A DNA stretch of 57,390 nt from Bdellovibrionales bacterium RIFOXYD12_FULL_39_22 (GCA_001770205.1 MEQL01000008.1:1-57390); one strand, 5' to 3'; positions 1 to 9,263 are shown, numbered from the stretch's first letter. The notes: generated by a model from the sequence alone, not told the origin. Program-made: numbers and translations.

Positions 1-75
1 TACAGGCAGGAGAACCAATGAAATATCTCATGTAGTATACGAACATAAAAACATGGCCGTAAAATCAGCTAGTTG

Positions 76-116
76 TGGCCCAACTGTCAAACTCGGGACA
101 AAGGTTTGAGGGGCCA
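76..116. repeat. Two-part inverted repeat (potential stem-loop)
   Basis: TGGCCC (76-81) is the exact reverse complement of GGGCCA (111-116), and nested inside it TCAAAC (87-92) is the exact reverse complement of GTTTGA (104-109). The left side has a 5-nt bulge and the right side 1 nt, with an 11-nt loop. No T-run follows on either strand, so it does not look like a standard intrinsic terminator. It lies about 75 bp beyond the 3' end of the tRNA-Ser gene. Function unknown. Confidence 0.4.
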
Positions 117-136
117 AACCAGACAGAACCAGACAG
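117..136. repeat. Tandem 10-bp direct repeat (AACCAGACAG x2)
   Basis: AACCAGACAG occurs twice back to back (117-126 and 127-136), directly abutting the inverted repeat at 76-116. It could be a protein-binding site or chance. Apart from these two repeats I see nothing convincing in the first 189 bases. Confidence 0.45.
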
Positions 137-189
137 CTCAAAATTATTTTTCAAAAAAATTCCGTATTAACAAATGGTTGGATTAAAAG

Positions 190-280
190 TGGCGGAGAGA
201 TAGGGATTTGAACCCTAGGTAGCGGAAACCGCTACTCCGGATTTCGAATCCGGCCCGTTCGACCACTCCGGCATCTCTCC
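190..280 (-). tRNA. tRNA-Ser (anticodon CGA)
   Basis: On the minus strand a 91-nt cloverleaf can be folded. It has a 7-bp acceptor stem (GGAGAGA with TCTCTCC), an anticodon stem CCGGA/TCCGG around the loop TTCGAAA giving anticodon CGA (reads UCG), a long variable arm with stem AGCGG/CCGCT as expected for class II serine tRNA, a TPsiC arm containing GGTTCAAATCC, discriminator G and an encoded CCA end. The long variable arm and anticodon both specify serine. No integrase or attachment-site duplication is seen next to it. Confidence 0.95.
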
Positions 281-314
281 GTGGCCAATTTAGTGATAAA
301 ACAGAATAAAAAAT

Positions 315-1550
315 TTACCGCCGCTTTGCAAATAAATTTCTATCCAACTGCAACTTCAAATCATTTAAAACGTTGGTGTAGGTAATAAAGGCATCATGCG
401 GAGAAGCATAGGGGCTAAAGTAGTTGTGAATATCCCCATCACTAGAGTTTTTTATGCTGGCATAATAAAAATGATCGGAACTTTGCAGTTTTCTCCAAGT
501 ATGAATAACATCCAAATTCCCAGATGCCTTAACCATACTTTCCAACGAGAAGGCAAAATCAAAAGCACAATTTTGCATTGAATTACCCATCCAGGCAGAA
601 AGATCACGCTCCTTGTCCGCCCAAGAAATATAATTTTCGACATCTAACTCTCCTTTGACAGGAAAAGTCGAGGCCACTTCTGAAGGAGTCATAAAAAGAT
701 ATTTTCCCCTAGAAAGGTGGCCCTCTAATATCTCTTGAGGAAATTCCTCTAAAAATTTAAAAATCCCCGAATCTTCCCACTGATGTTCTCCAAATGTTTC
801 ATAATCCATAAACAGATTTATTACATCATCATGGGTGGCCACTTGCCTAATCCAGCGAGCATATTTCTCGGGTGCCAGTGGATAATCTTTCCATTTTCTA
901 TCAGAAAATCTAAAAGCGATATCATCTGACAATTTATAATTTTTCAGCAACAAGCGAATATTTTTGTTTCCCTTAGCATTATAGACAAAATTCGGACTTC
1001 GTAGGCCTAATACACTGTCGCTGCCCTCAGTTAAAATAGTTTTGTATCCCAAATGCTTAACAATTTGAGCAATCTTATTGCTATAAATGAGTTCAGTATT
1101 CCTGAAGGTGGTACCGCGGGCAGCAGCTGGGCCAAAAACATTTTCCAACAATTTATTATGCAAATTAATCTGTTCAATAAATTCCTCTGGTGATTTCAAA
1201 AATGCCAGGGAGTGATAATAACTTTCATGAATCAACTCTACATTACCAGAAGCAATCAACTCCCGAAAAGAGTCTATAACTTCTGGTGCATACAATGAAA
1301 ATTGCTCTAGAGCAGTTCCGCTAATGGAATAACTAACCTTAAAACGCTCTTTGTGTCTTTTTATAAGTTTTAAAATAAGCCGATTGGCCGGCAAGTAGCA
1401 TTTGTTGGCAACTTTAACAATAATATCGCGATTAGTTTTGCTATCCTCATAACCATCAGGTCCCTTGCAACTACCTATAGCAAAAAAATCAAAATCCTTT
1501 TTTAGCCGAAAGGGCTGATGAACCTGAAAATAAAAACAGATGGCCTTCAT
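315..1550 (-). CDS. Glycoside hydrolase family 57 (alpha-amylase type)
   Basis: A 411-residue cytoplasmic protein (no signal peptide) with the hallmarks of GH57 retaining glucan hydrolases. It has an N-terminal beta strand followed by HQP (residues 11-13), the FRNTELIY region with the predicted nucleophile Glu153, and MDYETFGEH with the predicted acid/base Asp249. These match the conserved regions of the short GH57 alpha-amylase group that usually travels with a GT4 glycosyltransferase. It lies 27 bp downstream of the GT4 gene on the same strand, so the two are very likely cotranscribed and act together in cytoplasmic alpha-glucan (glycogen-like) turnover. The family call is firm; the exact activity (amylase or branching) is not settled by sequence reading. 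Confidence 0.9.
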   Translation of the reverse strand: MKAICFYFQVHQPFRLKKDFDFFAIGSCKGPDGYEDSKTNRDIIVKVANKCYLPANRLILKLIKRHKERFKVSYSISGTALEQFSLYAPEVIDSFRELIASGNVELIHESYYHSLAFLKSPEEFIEQINLHNKLLENVFGPAAARGTTFRNTELIYSNKIAQIVKHLGYKTILTEGSDSVLGLRSPNFVYNAKGNKNIRLLLKNYKLSDDIAFRFSDRKWKDYPLAPEKYARWIRQVATHDDVINLFMDYETFGEHQWEDSGIFKFLEEFPQEILEGHLSRGKYLFMTPSEVASTFPVKGELDVENYISWADKERDLSAWMGNSMQNCAFDFAFSLESMVKASGNLDVIHTWRKLQSSDHFYYASIKNSSDGDIHNYFSPYASPHDAFITYTNVLNDLKLQLDRNLFAKRR

Positions 1551-1577
1551 TTTCTGCTCGCTTAATTCTAGTTTGAC

Positions 1578-2912
1578 TTAGAAAAATTTTTTATAAATGG
1601 CCAGAAGATCTTCTGCGGTATTATTCCAATCAATTCTTTCCACCGCCTTGACACTCTTTTTGGAAAGTCGCTTGGCAAATTTTTTGTCGGTTAAAACTTT
1701 TATGATTGCTGCTGACAATTTATCTACATCCCAAAAATCTACCAAAATAGCATCATCGCCTAATAATTCACTCACTCCTGATTGTTTCGAAACAATTACA
1801 GGAACACCATGTCTCATTGCTTCTAGTGGTGTAATACCAAAAGGCTCTGAAACTGATGGCATTACATATAAATCACTCATCGCAAATAATTTTTCACGCT
1901 CTACCTGACTTAAAAAACCGGTAAAGTGAAAGCGATCAACAATGCGCATCTCTGCCATTTTTTCAATCATCTTCTTTGAAAGGTCTCCTGCTCCGGCCAT
2001 TACGAAACGAACATCTTTATATTTTTTTATAACTTTATTGGCCGCTTCAATAAAAAATTCTGGCCCTTTTTGCGCTGTAATTCGACCTAGAAAAAGTACA
2101 ATCTTATCTTTGGCCAATTCTGACTTATCTAAAACGGAATTAATCTGTAGCGCAACCTCTTTTTCTACGGCATTGTAGACAACTTCAATCTTGGCCGGGT
2201 CAATATTGTAACGATTGACAATAAGCTCTTTAGTCCGCTTACTAACGGCCACTATTTTGTCGGCCATATCCATGCCATATTTTTCAATACAATAAATTTC
2301 CGAATTAATATGGCCAGCAGTTCTATCAAACTCTGTAGCATGAATATGCACTACCAGTGGTTTTCCTGAAACATTTTTTGCCTCTACCGCCGCCTTAAAC
2401 GTCATCCAATCATGAGCATGGATAACATCAAAACTCTCTTTTTGTGAGATATATTTTCCGACAAGAGCATAGCGTTCAACTTCGGCCATAAGCGAAGAAC
2501 CATAAATATCGTTGTTAATCTTCGCTACAGAAAAATTTTTACCACTTCTTTGTGCCACAAATTGCAATTCTTCTTGATGCTGAATATGCTCGATGTAGCT
2601 CTCTTCCGTCATATACGGATGAAGCATCGCATCTATCTTATACTCTTTAAGTAAGGCCTGGGTAAAAAGCTCTTCTTTGCCCAATCCTCCTCCCCAACGA
2701 ACTCCCTCTTCTGTGGCCATTTCTGGGCCTAAAATATCGTCTGGCCGGATAATCTTAACTGGCGCGCTTCCGTAGTCAAAATTAGATTTGGGGACCACAA
2801 AAACCACTTCAATGCCTAGCGAGGTTAATGCCTGGGTTATACCAAAACATGCCGTACCAAGCCCTCCGCTTATGTGTGGAGGAAACTCCCATCCAAACAT
2901 CAAGATTTTCAT
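1578..2912 (-). CDS. Glycosyltransferase family 4 (glycogen synthase-like)
   Basis: A 444-residue GT-B glycosyltransferase. The N-terminal domain opens with FGWEFPPHISGGLGT, the donor/acceptor loop typical of starch and glycogen synthase-like GT4 enzymes, and carries HAHDWM near residue 165. The C-terminal Rossmann domain starts near residue 270 (LFLGR) and contains the nucleotide-sugar E-x7-E motif (SEPFGITPLEAM, Glu356 and Glu364). An AGAGGT ribosome site precedes the ATG. It is the first gene of a two-gene unit with the GH57 enzyme and probably elongates an alpha-glucan from an NDP-glucose donor. The donor (ADP- or UDP-glucose) cannot be assigned. Confidence 0.88.
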   Translation of the reverse strand: MKILMFGWEFPPHISGGLGTACFGITQALTSLGIEVVFVVPKSNFDYGSAPVKIIRPDDILGPEMATEEGVRWGGGLGKEELFTQALLKEYKIDAMLHPYMTEESYIEHIQHQEELQFVAQRSGKNFSVAKINNDIYGSSLMAEVERYALVGKYISQKESFDVIHAHDWMTFKAAVEAKNVSGKPLVVHIHATEFDRTAGHINSEIYCIEKYGMDMADKIVAVSKRTKELIVNRYNIDPAKIEVVYNAVEKEVALQINSVLDKSELAKDKIVLFLGRITAQKGPEFFIEAANKVIKKYKDVRFVMAGAGDLSKKMIEKMAEMRIVDRFHFTGFLSQVEREKLFAMSDLYVMPSVSEPFGITPLEAMRHGVPVIVSKQSGVSELLGDDAILVDFWDVDKLSAAIIKVLTDKKFAKRLSKKSVKAVERIDWNNTAEDLLAIYKKFF

Positions 2913-3045
2913 ACTTTGACCTCTAAATAATTTTTACAACTATATATCACATTAAAGAGGCCATCCGTCCAAACATTTTTTTTAATTTTCTTTGTAATAT
3001 ATTTAGAAATTAGTAGAGCAATTACCTCAGAATTTACGCATAGAA

Positions 3046-4665
3046 CTATTTAAATTGATCTGGCTGCACCACTCGCTGCAAAAAAGGAATAAGATGTTTA
3101 TTAAATTTTGCTTCACTCATCTGAATATGCACTACGGCATCGTGCACTTTGTATCCAGTAGAAATTAATCCATCATAAAAATTGGCCAAGGATATGATCT
3201 GGGTATGAATAGAAAGATGACGTTTCATCAATTTATTCGGAAATCCCGTGCCATCCATGCACTCATGATGCTGTCTTACAATCTCTAAAATTTTCTCTGG
3301 AAATATATTCCGGGCCACTAACAAAGACTCACCTACTTCAATGTGACGCAAATAATTTTTACGCACCTCTTCGGTAGTATCATCTAAATTTACAAATGTC
3401 TCGATTCCAAGAGTAACTTTTCCGATGTCATGAAGTAGCCCACCTAGTAAAATAATATCTCGATTGTAAGCATTATCATCCAAAATTGACTCAAAAACAG
3501 AAACGCCACCTGTTCGATTCTTCTCTTTTTTGTCGATAAATATTTTCTCCATAATGGCCAAGCTAATCGTGGCAACTCGCAGAGCATGCTGATACACCCC
3601 AGACCCCTTCTGCATATGTAAAAGATCTTTTAATCCATTTTGCATACTGCCAGAGATAAATTTAACAAGCGTGGACGAAACTTTCTTTAAACTATGCAAA
3701 TTATCACGTGATGGATCTTTAAAAATCCTATCGACTTTTCTCTTAGTATAATCATTAACCAACACCGTACAATCTTCGCAAGGAGTCTCTTTGGCCTCTA
3801 CAATTTTATCAATAACTCTATCCAAATATGCCTGATATTTAGGTTCATCAACTTCTGCAACAAAAAGCTGTTTAATGCCATGTTTTTTTAAAATATTTTG
3901 ATGGCCATCTACTAAAACAGTATTGGCCTTAATTAACTGCTCAAACTTAAGACAACTTCCTCTCCGAAAAAGCGCAAAATCAACTAATTCATTTTTTACC
4001 AACGTTGATACTCGCACCGGAGCATAGAGAGAATCGTCAATACTCAAATAATCTTCCGACCGGATATAAAGCTCTCCCACTCCTTTGGTTTTAAGAATAT
4101 TCAATTTTTCTTTATGAACATTATCACCTTTTTTAAAAACATGGATAAACTTACTACTACCTAAGCGCACGTATAGATCAAAAGGATAGACATCTCTTTC
4201 TAACAAGCGCTCTACATCATATAAAATATACCCTTCTTGATTTTTTTGCGCTTTACTCAAAGTTCGCTTAACTTCCTGGGCCACTTGCTCAAGAGTTGCT
4301 GGTTTTTCCAAAAAACCCTGAAATCCTATTTCAATATTCTCAATCAACTCCAAAATATCCATGTAAGAAGAGTGTAAAATGATCGGAACTTTTGGGTATT
4401 TTTTTAAAACCTCTTTGGCCAGCTTTATGCCACTCATCTCCGGCATTTTTAAATCTGTAATAATCAAATCGGGGATAAAATCCTCAGTAATTTTAGCAAG
4501 GGCATCTACTCCATTTTGGGCCTTACGAATCTCTGAAAGTGGAAATTCTAATTCTAACTTGGTTTCGATAACTTCTAATACATCCGCATGATCATCTACG
4601 ATTAATATCTTTAAATTATCAATCTTCTCATTAATCTCTACAGAAAAAATATCATTATCACTCAT
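3046..4665 (-). CDS. Response regulator with REC and HD-GYP-like domain
   Basis: A 539-residue signalling protein. Residues 17-135 form a receiver domain (acidic pocket VDD at 23-25, phosphoacceptor Asp71 in IITDLKMP, conserved Lys121 in FLEKPA). Residues about 155-285 contain two copies of a roughly 50-residue module (PFDLYVRLG... GELYIR and VDFALFRRG... KQLFVAE). The C-terminal part is an HD phosphohydrolase: His360, HD at 412-413, paired His466/His467 and DGTGFP at 471-476. The diagnostic GYP tripeptide is GFP here. HD-GYP proteins degrade cyclic di-GMP, but many homologues are degenerate, so activity is uncertain. It is monocistronic, with no partner kinase adjacent. Confidence 0.85.
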   Translation of the reverse strand: MSDNDIFSVEINEKIDNLKILIVDDHADVLEVIETKLELEFPLSEIRKAQNGVDALAKITEDFIPDLIITDLKMPEMSGIKLAKEVLKKYPKVPIILHSSYMDILELIENIEIGFQGFLEKPATLEQVAQEVKRTLSKAQKNQEGYILYDVERLLERDVYPFDLYVRLGSSKFIHVFKKGDNVHKEKLNILKTKGVGELYIRSEDYLSIDDSLYAPVRVSTLVKNELVDFALFRRGSCLKFEQLIKANTVLVDGHQNILKKHGIKQLFVAEVDEPKYQAYLDRVIDKIVEAKETPCEDCTVLVNDYTKRKVDRIFKDPSRDNLHSLKKVSSTLVKFISGSMQNGLKDLLHMQKGSGVYQHALRVATISLAIMEKIFIDKKEKNRTGGVSVFESILDDNAYNRDIILLGGLLHDIGKVTLGIETFVNLDDTTEEVRKNYLRHIEVGESLLVARNIFPEKILEIVRQHHECMDGTGFPNKLMKRHLSIHTQIISLANFYDGLISTGYKVHDAVVHIQMSEAKFNKHLIPFLQRVVQPDQFK

Positions 4666-4795
4666 ATGGCACCCAAAGAAGAATTCTTAAAAATTAGTAA
4701 GAGCAAATAAGATGATAATCCCTAGTTAGTAAAAATATAATAAGAAAAAAATTCCTGACCATAAAGCTTACTTCGTTCTTAAAAAAAATATTCAG

Positions 4796-6547
4796 CTAAT
4801 CTTTAAGTGAAATAAACTTAAATTGCCTGACATCAAAAAGTCCCATATCCGTTATCTTAAGAGTTGGAATAACTGGCAAGGCCAAAAAGGCCAGTTGCAA
4901 AAATGGTTCTGGGAGTAATACACCTAATCGCTTTGTTTCTTTTTTTAACTTTTCTAAACTAGCAGCAATCTCTTTTGCGCTGTCTTTGGAGATTATACCG
5001 GCAATTTGCAAGGCCAATTGCGCACAAATTTTGCCTCGTTCTGCTACGCAAAAACCTCCACCAATTTTAATTAGATTATTTACAGCGCAGGCCATATCCT
5101 CTTCGTCTTTTCCCACTACAATTATATTATGAGAGTCATGTGCTACAGAAGAAGCAATCGCTCCACAAGAGAGGCCAAAACCTTTTACCAATCCCAATGA
5201 AGGCGCTATATTCTTACCATGACGCTCAATTACTGCAATTTTTAATACATCACTATCTTCAAATTTTGCGCCATCGTAGAATATTTTCTTATGATTAGTA
5301 ACAATTTCACCAGGAATTATCTCTATCACATTATAATTTCCCCGAGAAAATATCGTAGTTAAAAGCTCCGGTGCAAGCGGCCGACGTTTCATAGTATTTT
5401 GTAACGGTGCCTTGGATCGTCGCAGTTTTTCCTCAATAGAACCCTCCAGGCCCAGTTCTGCAAGAGGCCGGCCCTTAATAAATACCTCTTCAATTTTAAC
5501 TTGTGCTAAGTCACTTAAAAAAACCAAATCTGCCTGATATCCTGGAGCAACCAATCCTAATCGTTTTAATCCAAAATGTTTGGCCGCAGAAAAAGAGGCA
5601 ACCCTGTACGCAACTGCCAGTGGAATTTTGTGTTGATTGATTAACCGATATATCATGCTATTTATATGGCCATCTTGAGCAATTTCTAATGGATTTCGAT
5701 CATCTGTACAGAGAAAACATTGGGAAGAGTTAAACTCCGTAAGAAGTGGTGCCAGGGCATCTAGATTTTTTGCCACACTACCTTCTCTAATAATAAGCGA
5801 CATCCCTTTCTGAATTTTCTCACGTCCTTCCGCCGCCGAAATAGTCTCATGACAGGTTTGAATGCCTGCCGCCAAATAACCGTTTAATGCTTTTCCAACA
5901 AGTAGTGGACAGTGTCCATCCATGGCCATATCTGAAAAGGCCAAAATCTTTTCCAACACCTCTGGTGCCCCGTTAATTACACCGGGAAAATTCATCATCT
6001 CCGCCATGCCTAAAACATAAGAATCGTCATGATACTGTTTCATCTGCTCTAAGGAAAAAGTGGCCCCACTATTTTCATGGCCAGGCAAGGCCGGAACACA
6101 AGAACTAACCTGCACAAAAAGATTTTGCTGCATCAGCTGAGCACATCGTAAAAACCAGGAAAAACCATCATCTCCTAAAACATTTGTAATCTCATGTGGA
6201 TCGCAAATTGCGGTAGTAGTTCCTAATGGCAAAGTCATTTTTTCAAATTCAAATGGATTCATCATGGAAGATTCAATGTGCAAATGGCCATCAATAAAAC
6301 CTGGTACTACAGTAAGTCCGTTGGCATCCCAAACTTTAATAGCGGCCGCATCATGATACTCTGGCCCCACCCCCGCAATGGTTTTTCCAGCTAAAACAAG
6401 GGCCGATTCCAAAATCTCACCGCAAACCAAATCCAATATCTTAACATTTTTAATTAAAAGATCTGCCGGTCGATCTCCACGGGCCACCGCCAATACCTGA
6501 ATTAACTCTTCCATTGATAAACTTTGCGTTTGTTTTTGCATAAACAT
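4796..6547 (-). CDS. ade: Adenine deaminase
   Basis: A 583-residue amidohydrolase of the Ade family (adenine + H2O to hypoxanthine + NH3). The N-terminal half has the metal-binding amidohydrolase signature GFIDGHLHIESSM, followed by CDPHEITNVLG, GMAEMMNFPG and the CTDDR motif that separate Ade from adenosine deaminases. The C-terminal half has the family-specific SSVAHDSHNI region. Length is normal for the family. It is divergent from the MobA-like gene at 6625 across a 77-bp promoter region. Two in-frame ATGs (6547 and 6541) are both possible starts; AGAGAG lies just upstream of the first. Role: purine salvage. Confidence 0.95.
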   Translation of the reverse strand: MFMQKQTQSLSMEELIQVLAVARGDRPADLLIKNVKILDLVCGEILESALVLAGKTIAGVGPEYHDAAAIKVWDANGLTVVPGFIDGHLHIESSMMNPFEFEKMTLPLGTTTAICDPHEITNVLGDDGFSWFLRCAQLMQQNLFVQVSSCVPALPGHENSGATFSLEQMKQYHDDSYVLGMAEMMNFPGVINGAPEVLEKILAFSDMAMDGHCPLLVGKALNGYLAAGIQTCHETISAAEGREKIQKGMSLIIREGSVAKNLDALAPLLTEFNSSQCFLCTDDRNPLEIAQDGHINSMIYRLINQHKIPLAVAYRVASFSAAKHFGLKRLGLVAPGYQADLVFLSDLAQVKIEEVFIKGRPLAELGLEGSIEEKLRRSKAPLQNTMKRRPLAPELLTTIFSRGNYNVIEIIPGEIVTNHKKIFYDGAKFEDSDVLKIAVIERHGKNIAPSLGLVKGFGLSCGAIASSVAHDSHNIIVVGKDEEDMACAVNNLIKIGGGFCVAERGKICAQLALQIAGIISKDSAKEIAASLEKLKKETKRLGVLLPEPFLQLAFLALPVIPTLKITDMGLFDVRQFKFISLKD

Positions 6548-6586
6548 AACTCTCTTTTTTGCTTTGACACTTATGATACAAAATCA

Positions 6587-6615
6587 TTGCACCACACTAA
6601 AATTTTGTCTATAAC
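6587..6615 (+). promoter_or_regulatory. Sigma70-type promoter, probably giving a leaderless mRNA
   Basis: TTGCAC (6587-6592) and TATAAC (6610-6615) are separated by exactly 17 bp. The predicted transcription start, about 7 nt past the -10 box, falls within a few bases of the ATG at 6625. No Shine-Dalgarno sequence lies between the -10 box and the ATG, so the downstream transcript is predicted to be leaderless or nearly so. Confidence 0.55.
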
Positions 6616-6624
6616 ATTTTATCT

Positions 6625-7245
6625 ATGCACCACTTAGTTGCCAATGTTCCTCTCATCATTTTGGCCGCCGGCCAATCGACACGTATGGGTTTCCCCAAAG
6701 GGCTAATTGAAATTGACGGAAAAAAACTAATAAGCTCTCATCTAGAACACTTTTGGAAATGCGGAGGGCAAAAAATTATCGTGGTTTTAGGCGACTCTTT
6801 TGCGCAATATTTTCCTCTCCTTCAGGCCTTGGAAAGAAAAAATGATATCGTAACAATAATCAACGATAAAATTAAATTGGGCCCTTTTTATTCTATCCAA
6901 CTAGCACTCAAAGCTCTAGATCCTCTAACCCCGGGAGCTTTTATTAGGCCAATCGATTCTGCTCCACTATCATCTGACGTCTACTCTCTGCTTACGAGCA
7001 ACTCTTTAATGCTACAAAAAAAAGTTTCCATCCCAACATCTAGTGATGGAAAAGGTGGCCATCCTATTTTACTTAATCGCCTTTTCATCCAACAACTGCT
7101 GATTATTGATCCTGGCCACTCTTCCTACCGCTTAGATTTTCAAATTAGACATTTACCCCTTAATGAAATTTCTCGAGTGTCCTGTGATGATCCTTCAATT
7201 ACCACCAATCTTAATACCCCGGACGATCTGGTTACAAAAAAATAG
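6625..7245 (+). CDS. MobA/MocA-like nucleotidyltransferase
   Basis: A 206-residue NTP-transferase with the N-terminal nucleotide-binding signature LAAGQSTRMGFPKG (residues about 12-26), characteristic of the MobA/MocA group that transfers CMP or GMP to molybdopterin. A conserved aspartate in IRPIDSAPLS fits the metal-binding position. No other molybdopterin genes are in the window, so the substrate could be another phosphorylated metabolite. The genomic partner is adenine deaminase, divergently transcribed; purine-catabolism enzymes such as xanthine dehydrogenase often need this cofactor, which makes a link conceivable but unproven. The 35-bp gap to the ABC-F gene suggests cotranscription. 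Confidence 0.75.
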   Translation: MHHLVANVPLIILAAGQSTRMGFPKGLIEIDGKKLISSHLEHFWKCGGQKIIVVLGDSFAQYFPLLQALERKNDIVTIINDKIKLGPFYSIQLALKALDPLTPGAFIRPIDSAPLSSDVYSLLTSNSLMLQKKVSIPTSSDGKGGHPILLNRLFIQQLLIIDPGHSSYRLDFQIRHLPLNEISRVSCDDPSITTNLNTPDDLVTKK

Positions 7246-7280
7246 TGACGTTCTTTCTCATCTTAAGTTAATCTCTGAGC

Positions 7281-9263
7281 ATGTCCTTATTATGCACTCT
7301 TAAAAATATTCACCTAACTTTTGCTAGCAAAAAAATTTTTGATGGTGCTAATTTTAATATTTCTACCGGAGATCGAATTGGACTTATTGGCCTAAACGGT
7401 AAAGGAAAAACCTCTCTCCTTAAAATTTTAACAGATAATCTTCGCCCTGATCATTCCACTCCCCCTTTTCAGTTTGATAAAACAAAGTCTAGCGACAACC
7501 AAAATGAAAACTTTTCCACTTTCCTGGTTCCTCAAGAATTACCTCTCGATGAGGGAGAAAATTACACTGTAAAAAACTACATCTTTCGTTTTTATCCCAA
7601 ACTACAACTAATCCATCAAGAACTAGAAGTAATAAATAGATCAATTGAACAATCCTCTGGCCTACAACAAGAAACTCTAGTTAACCAACAGATTAAATTA
7701 ATGGAGCAGATAGAGCAGCAAGGTGGCTGGGATCTTCTTTCTAGTTATGAGTCGTATCTAAAATATTTTGGGCTGCAAGATCTAAATACCGAAATTGAAG
7801 CCTTAAGTGGAGGCGAACAGAAAAAAGTTCTCTTATCCTTAGGACTGACGGCCCCGGCCTCTATTATTTTATGGGATGAACCGACTAATCATCTTGATCT
7901 AGAGGCCATTTTGCGCTTTGAAGAGATGTTGAATAGTTCGGACAAAGCATTCGTCTTAGTTACCCATGACCGACATCTTTTAGGAAAAGTGACCAATAAA
8001 ATCTTTCATATCAATAAGGAATTGATTAACACCTTCTCCGGAAGCTATCTAGACTTTCTCCACTTCTTAGCAGAAGAAGAACAATCTCTAGTAGCGCACA
8101 TGAATAAACTAGAAAACTCTATGCGCCGGGAGACGGCCTGGATGCGTCAAGGAATTAAGGCACGTGGGACTCGTAGTAAAAAACGAGTGGAAGGATACAA
8201 TAACCTTCGCGATAAAATAAAAGCGATTAAAGAAAACGCTCAACGCCAATTAGGCCTCAATATAGTCGCCTCACAACGCAAAACCAAAATTTTGGCCCAA
8301 CTTGTCGATGTTGCTTTTTCCTTCGAAGATCGACAACTTTTTTCAAACATCAACCTCTCTACACAGAAAGGAGATAAAATCGGCCTACTCGGAGCAAACG
8401 GAGTAGGGAAAACCACTCTGATAAACTTAATTACAAAAAAACTCTCTCCCTCCACCGGTTCCATCAAAATGGCGGAGGGAATAACCATCCAGCACTTCAC
8501 TCAAAAACGTGAGGCCATCGATCCCAATAAAACTCCCGCTGAAATTTTAGGCAATGGTTCTGACTTTGTTACCCTACCCGATGGCCGACGACAACATATC
8601 AGTGCCTATTTTGAAAGCTATCTCTTTTCTAAGGCCGAACTCAATCGCCCAATATCTACCTTTTCCGGTGGAGAAAAAAATCGCTTGCAAATGGCCTTAA
8701 ACTTTTTACGCCCGGCCGATCTATGGATTTTTGATGAACCCACTAATGACCTAGATTTAGCAACCTTGCAAATTCTAGAAAATAATTTGACGAAATTTGA
8801 AGGTTCATTAATTTTAGTAAGTCATGATCGCAGTTTCCTGGCCAATGTCACCAACAAAATATGGCTGCTAAGAGATAAAAAAATTGAACTCTTCACCGGT
8901 GGCTATGAACAAGCAGAAGAGTATCTTGATGCTCTAACACTTGAAGATATTATTCAGCATGATGAAGAAGAGGGGCAAGAACAAACAGGCGAAAAGAACT
9001 CTCCTCTTCAAACCGACGCCCTAACTCCTCTCAAGCTTTCTGGCAAGCAAAAGGCCCGCCTAAATGCGCTCCCAACGTTAATAAAGCAAGCAGAGAGTGA
9101 TCTGACAAACATCAATAGCGAAATTGATCTCTTTGATTTTTTGTCCATGAATCAACAAAAACAAAAAGAATTTTTCCAACTGGAACAAAAGCGAAATGAG
9201 TTAGAAGAGATGCTATTGTCGCTGTATGAAGAGCAAGAAGAGCTACTCGCAATTGCAAACTAA
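7281..9263 (+). CDS. uup: ABC-F family ATPase, Uup type
   Basis: A 660-residue soluble protein with two ABC ATPase domains and no membrane segments. Domain 1 has Walker A GLNGKGKTS (37-45), signature LSGGEQ and Walker B ILWDEPTNHLDL. Domain 2 has GANGVGKTT, FSGGEKNR and IFDEPTNDLDL. The linker contains WMRQGIKARGTRSKKRVE, the form seen in Uup, and the last ~80 residues are a predicted coiled coil that in Uup binds branched DNA. ABC-F proteins act on ribosomes, and Uup is linked to translation and transposon precise excision. Its 3' end overlaps the convergent gene at 9243-9992 by 21 bp. Confidence 0.85.
   Translation: MSLLCTLKNIHLTFASKKIFDGANFNISTGDRIGLIGLNGKGKTSLLKILTDNLRPDHSTPPFQFDKTKSSDNQNENFSTFLVPQELPLDEGENYTVKNYIFRFYPKLQLIHQELEVINRSIEQSSGLQQETLVNQQIKLMEQIEQQGGWDLLSSYESYLKYFGLQDLNTEIEALSGGEQKKVLLSLGLTAPASIILWDEPTNHLDLEAILRFEEMLNSSDKAFVLVTHDRHLLGKVTNKIFHINKELINTFSGSYLDFLHFLAEEEQSLVAHMNKLENSMRRETAWMRQGIKARGTRSKKRVEGYNNLRDKIKAIKENAQRQLGLNIVASQRKTKILAQLVDVAFSFEDRQLFSNINLSTQKGDKIGLLGANGVGKTTLINLITKKLSPSTGSIKMAEGITIQHFTQKREAIDPNKTPAEILGNGSDFVTLPDGRRQHISAYFESYLFSKAELNRPISTFSGGEKNRLQMALNFLRPADLWIFDEPTNDLDLATLQILENNLTKFEGSLILVSHDRSFLANVTNKIWLLRDKKIELFTGGYEQAEEYLDALTLEDIIQHDEEEGQEQTGEKNSPLQTDALTPLKLSGKQKARLNALPTLIKQAESDLTNINSEIDLFDFLSMNQQKQKEFFQLEQKRNELEEMLLSLYEEQEELLAIAN

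Noticed and set aside
2..109. An open frame of 35 codons entering from the left window edge on the plus strand, ending at a TGA within the inverted repeat.
   Set aside because: Too short to be distinguished from chance, and no recognisable motif.
190..280. tRNA-Ser as an insertion point for a genomic island.
   Set aside because: No integrase, no repeated tRNA 3' end and no change in gene style nearby.
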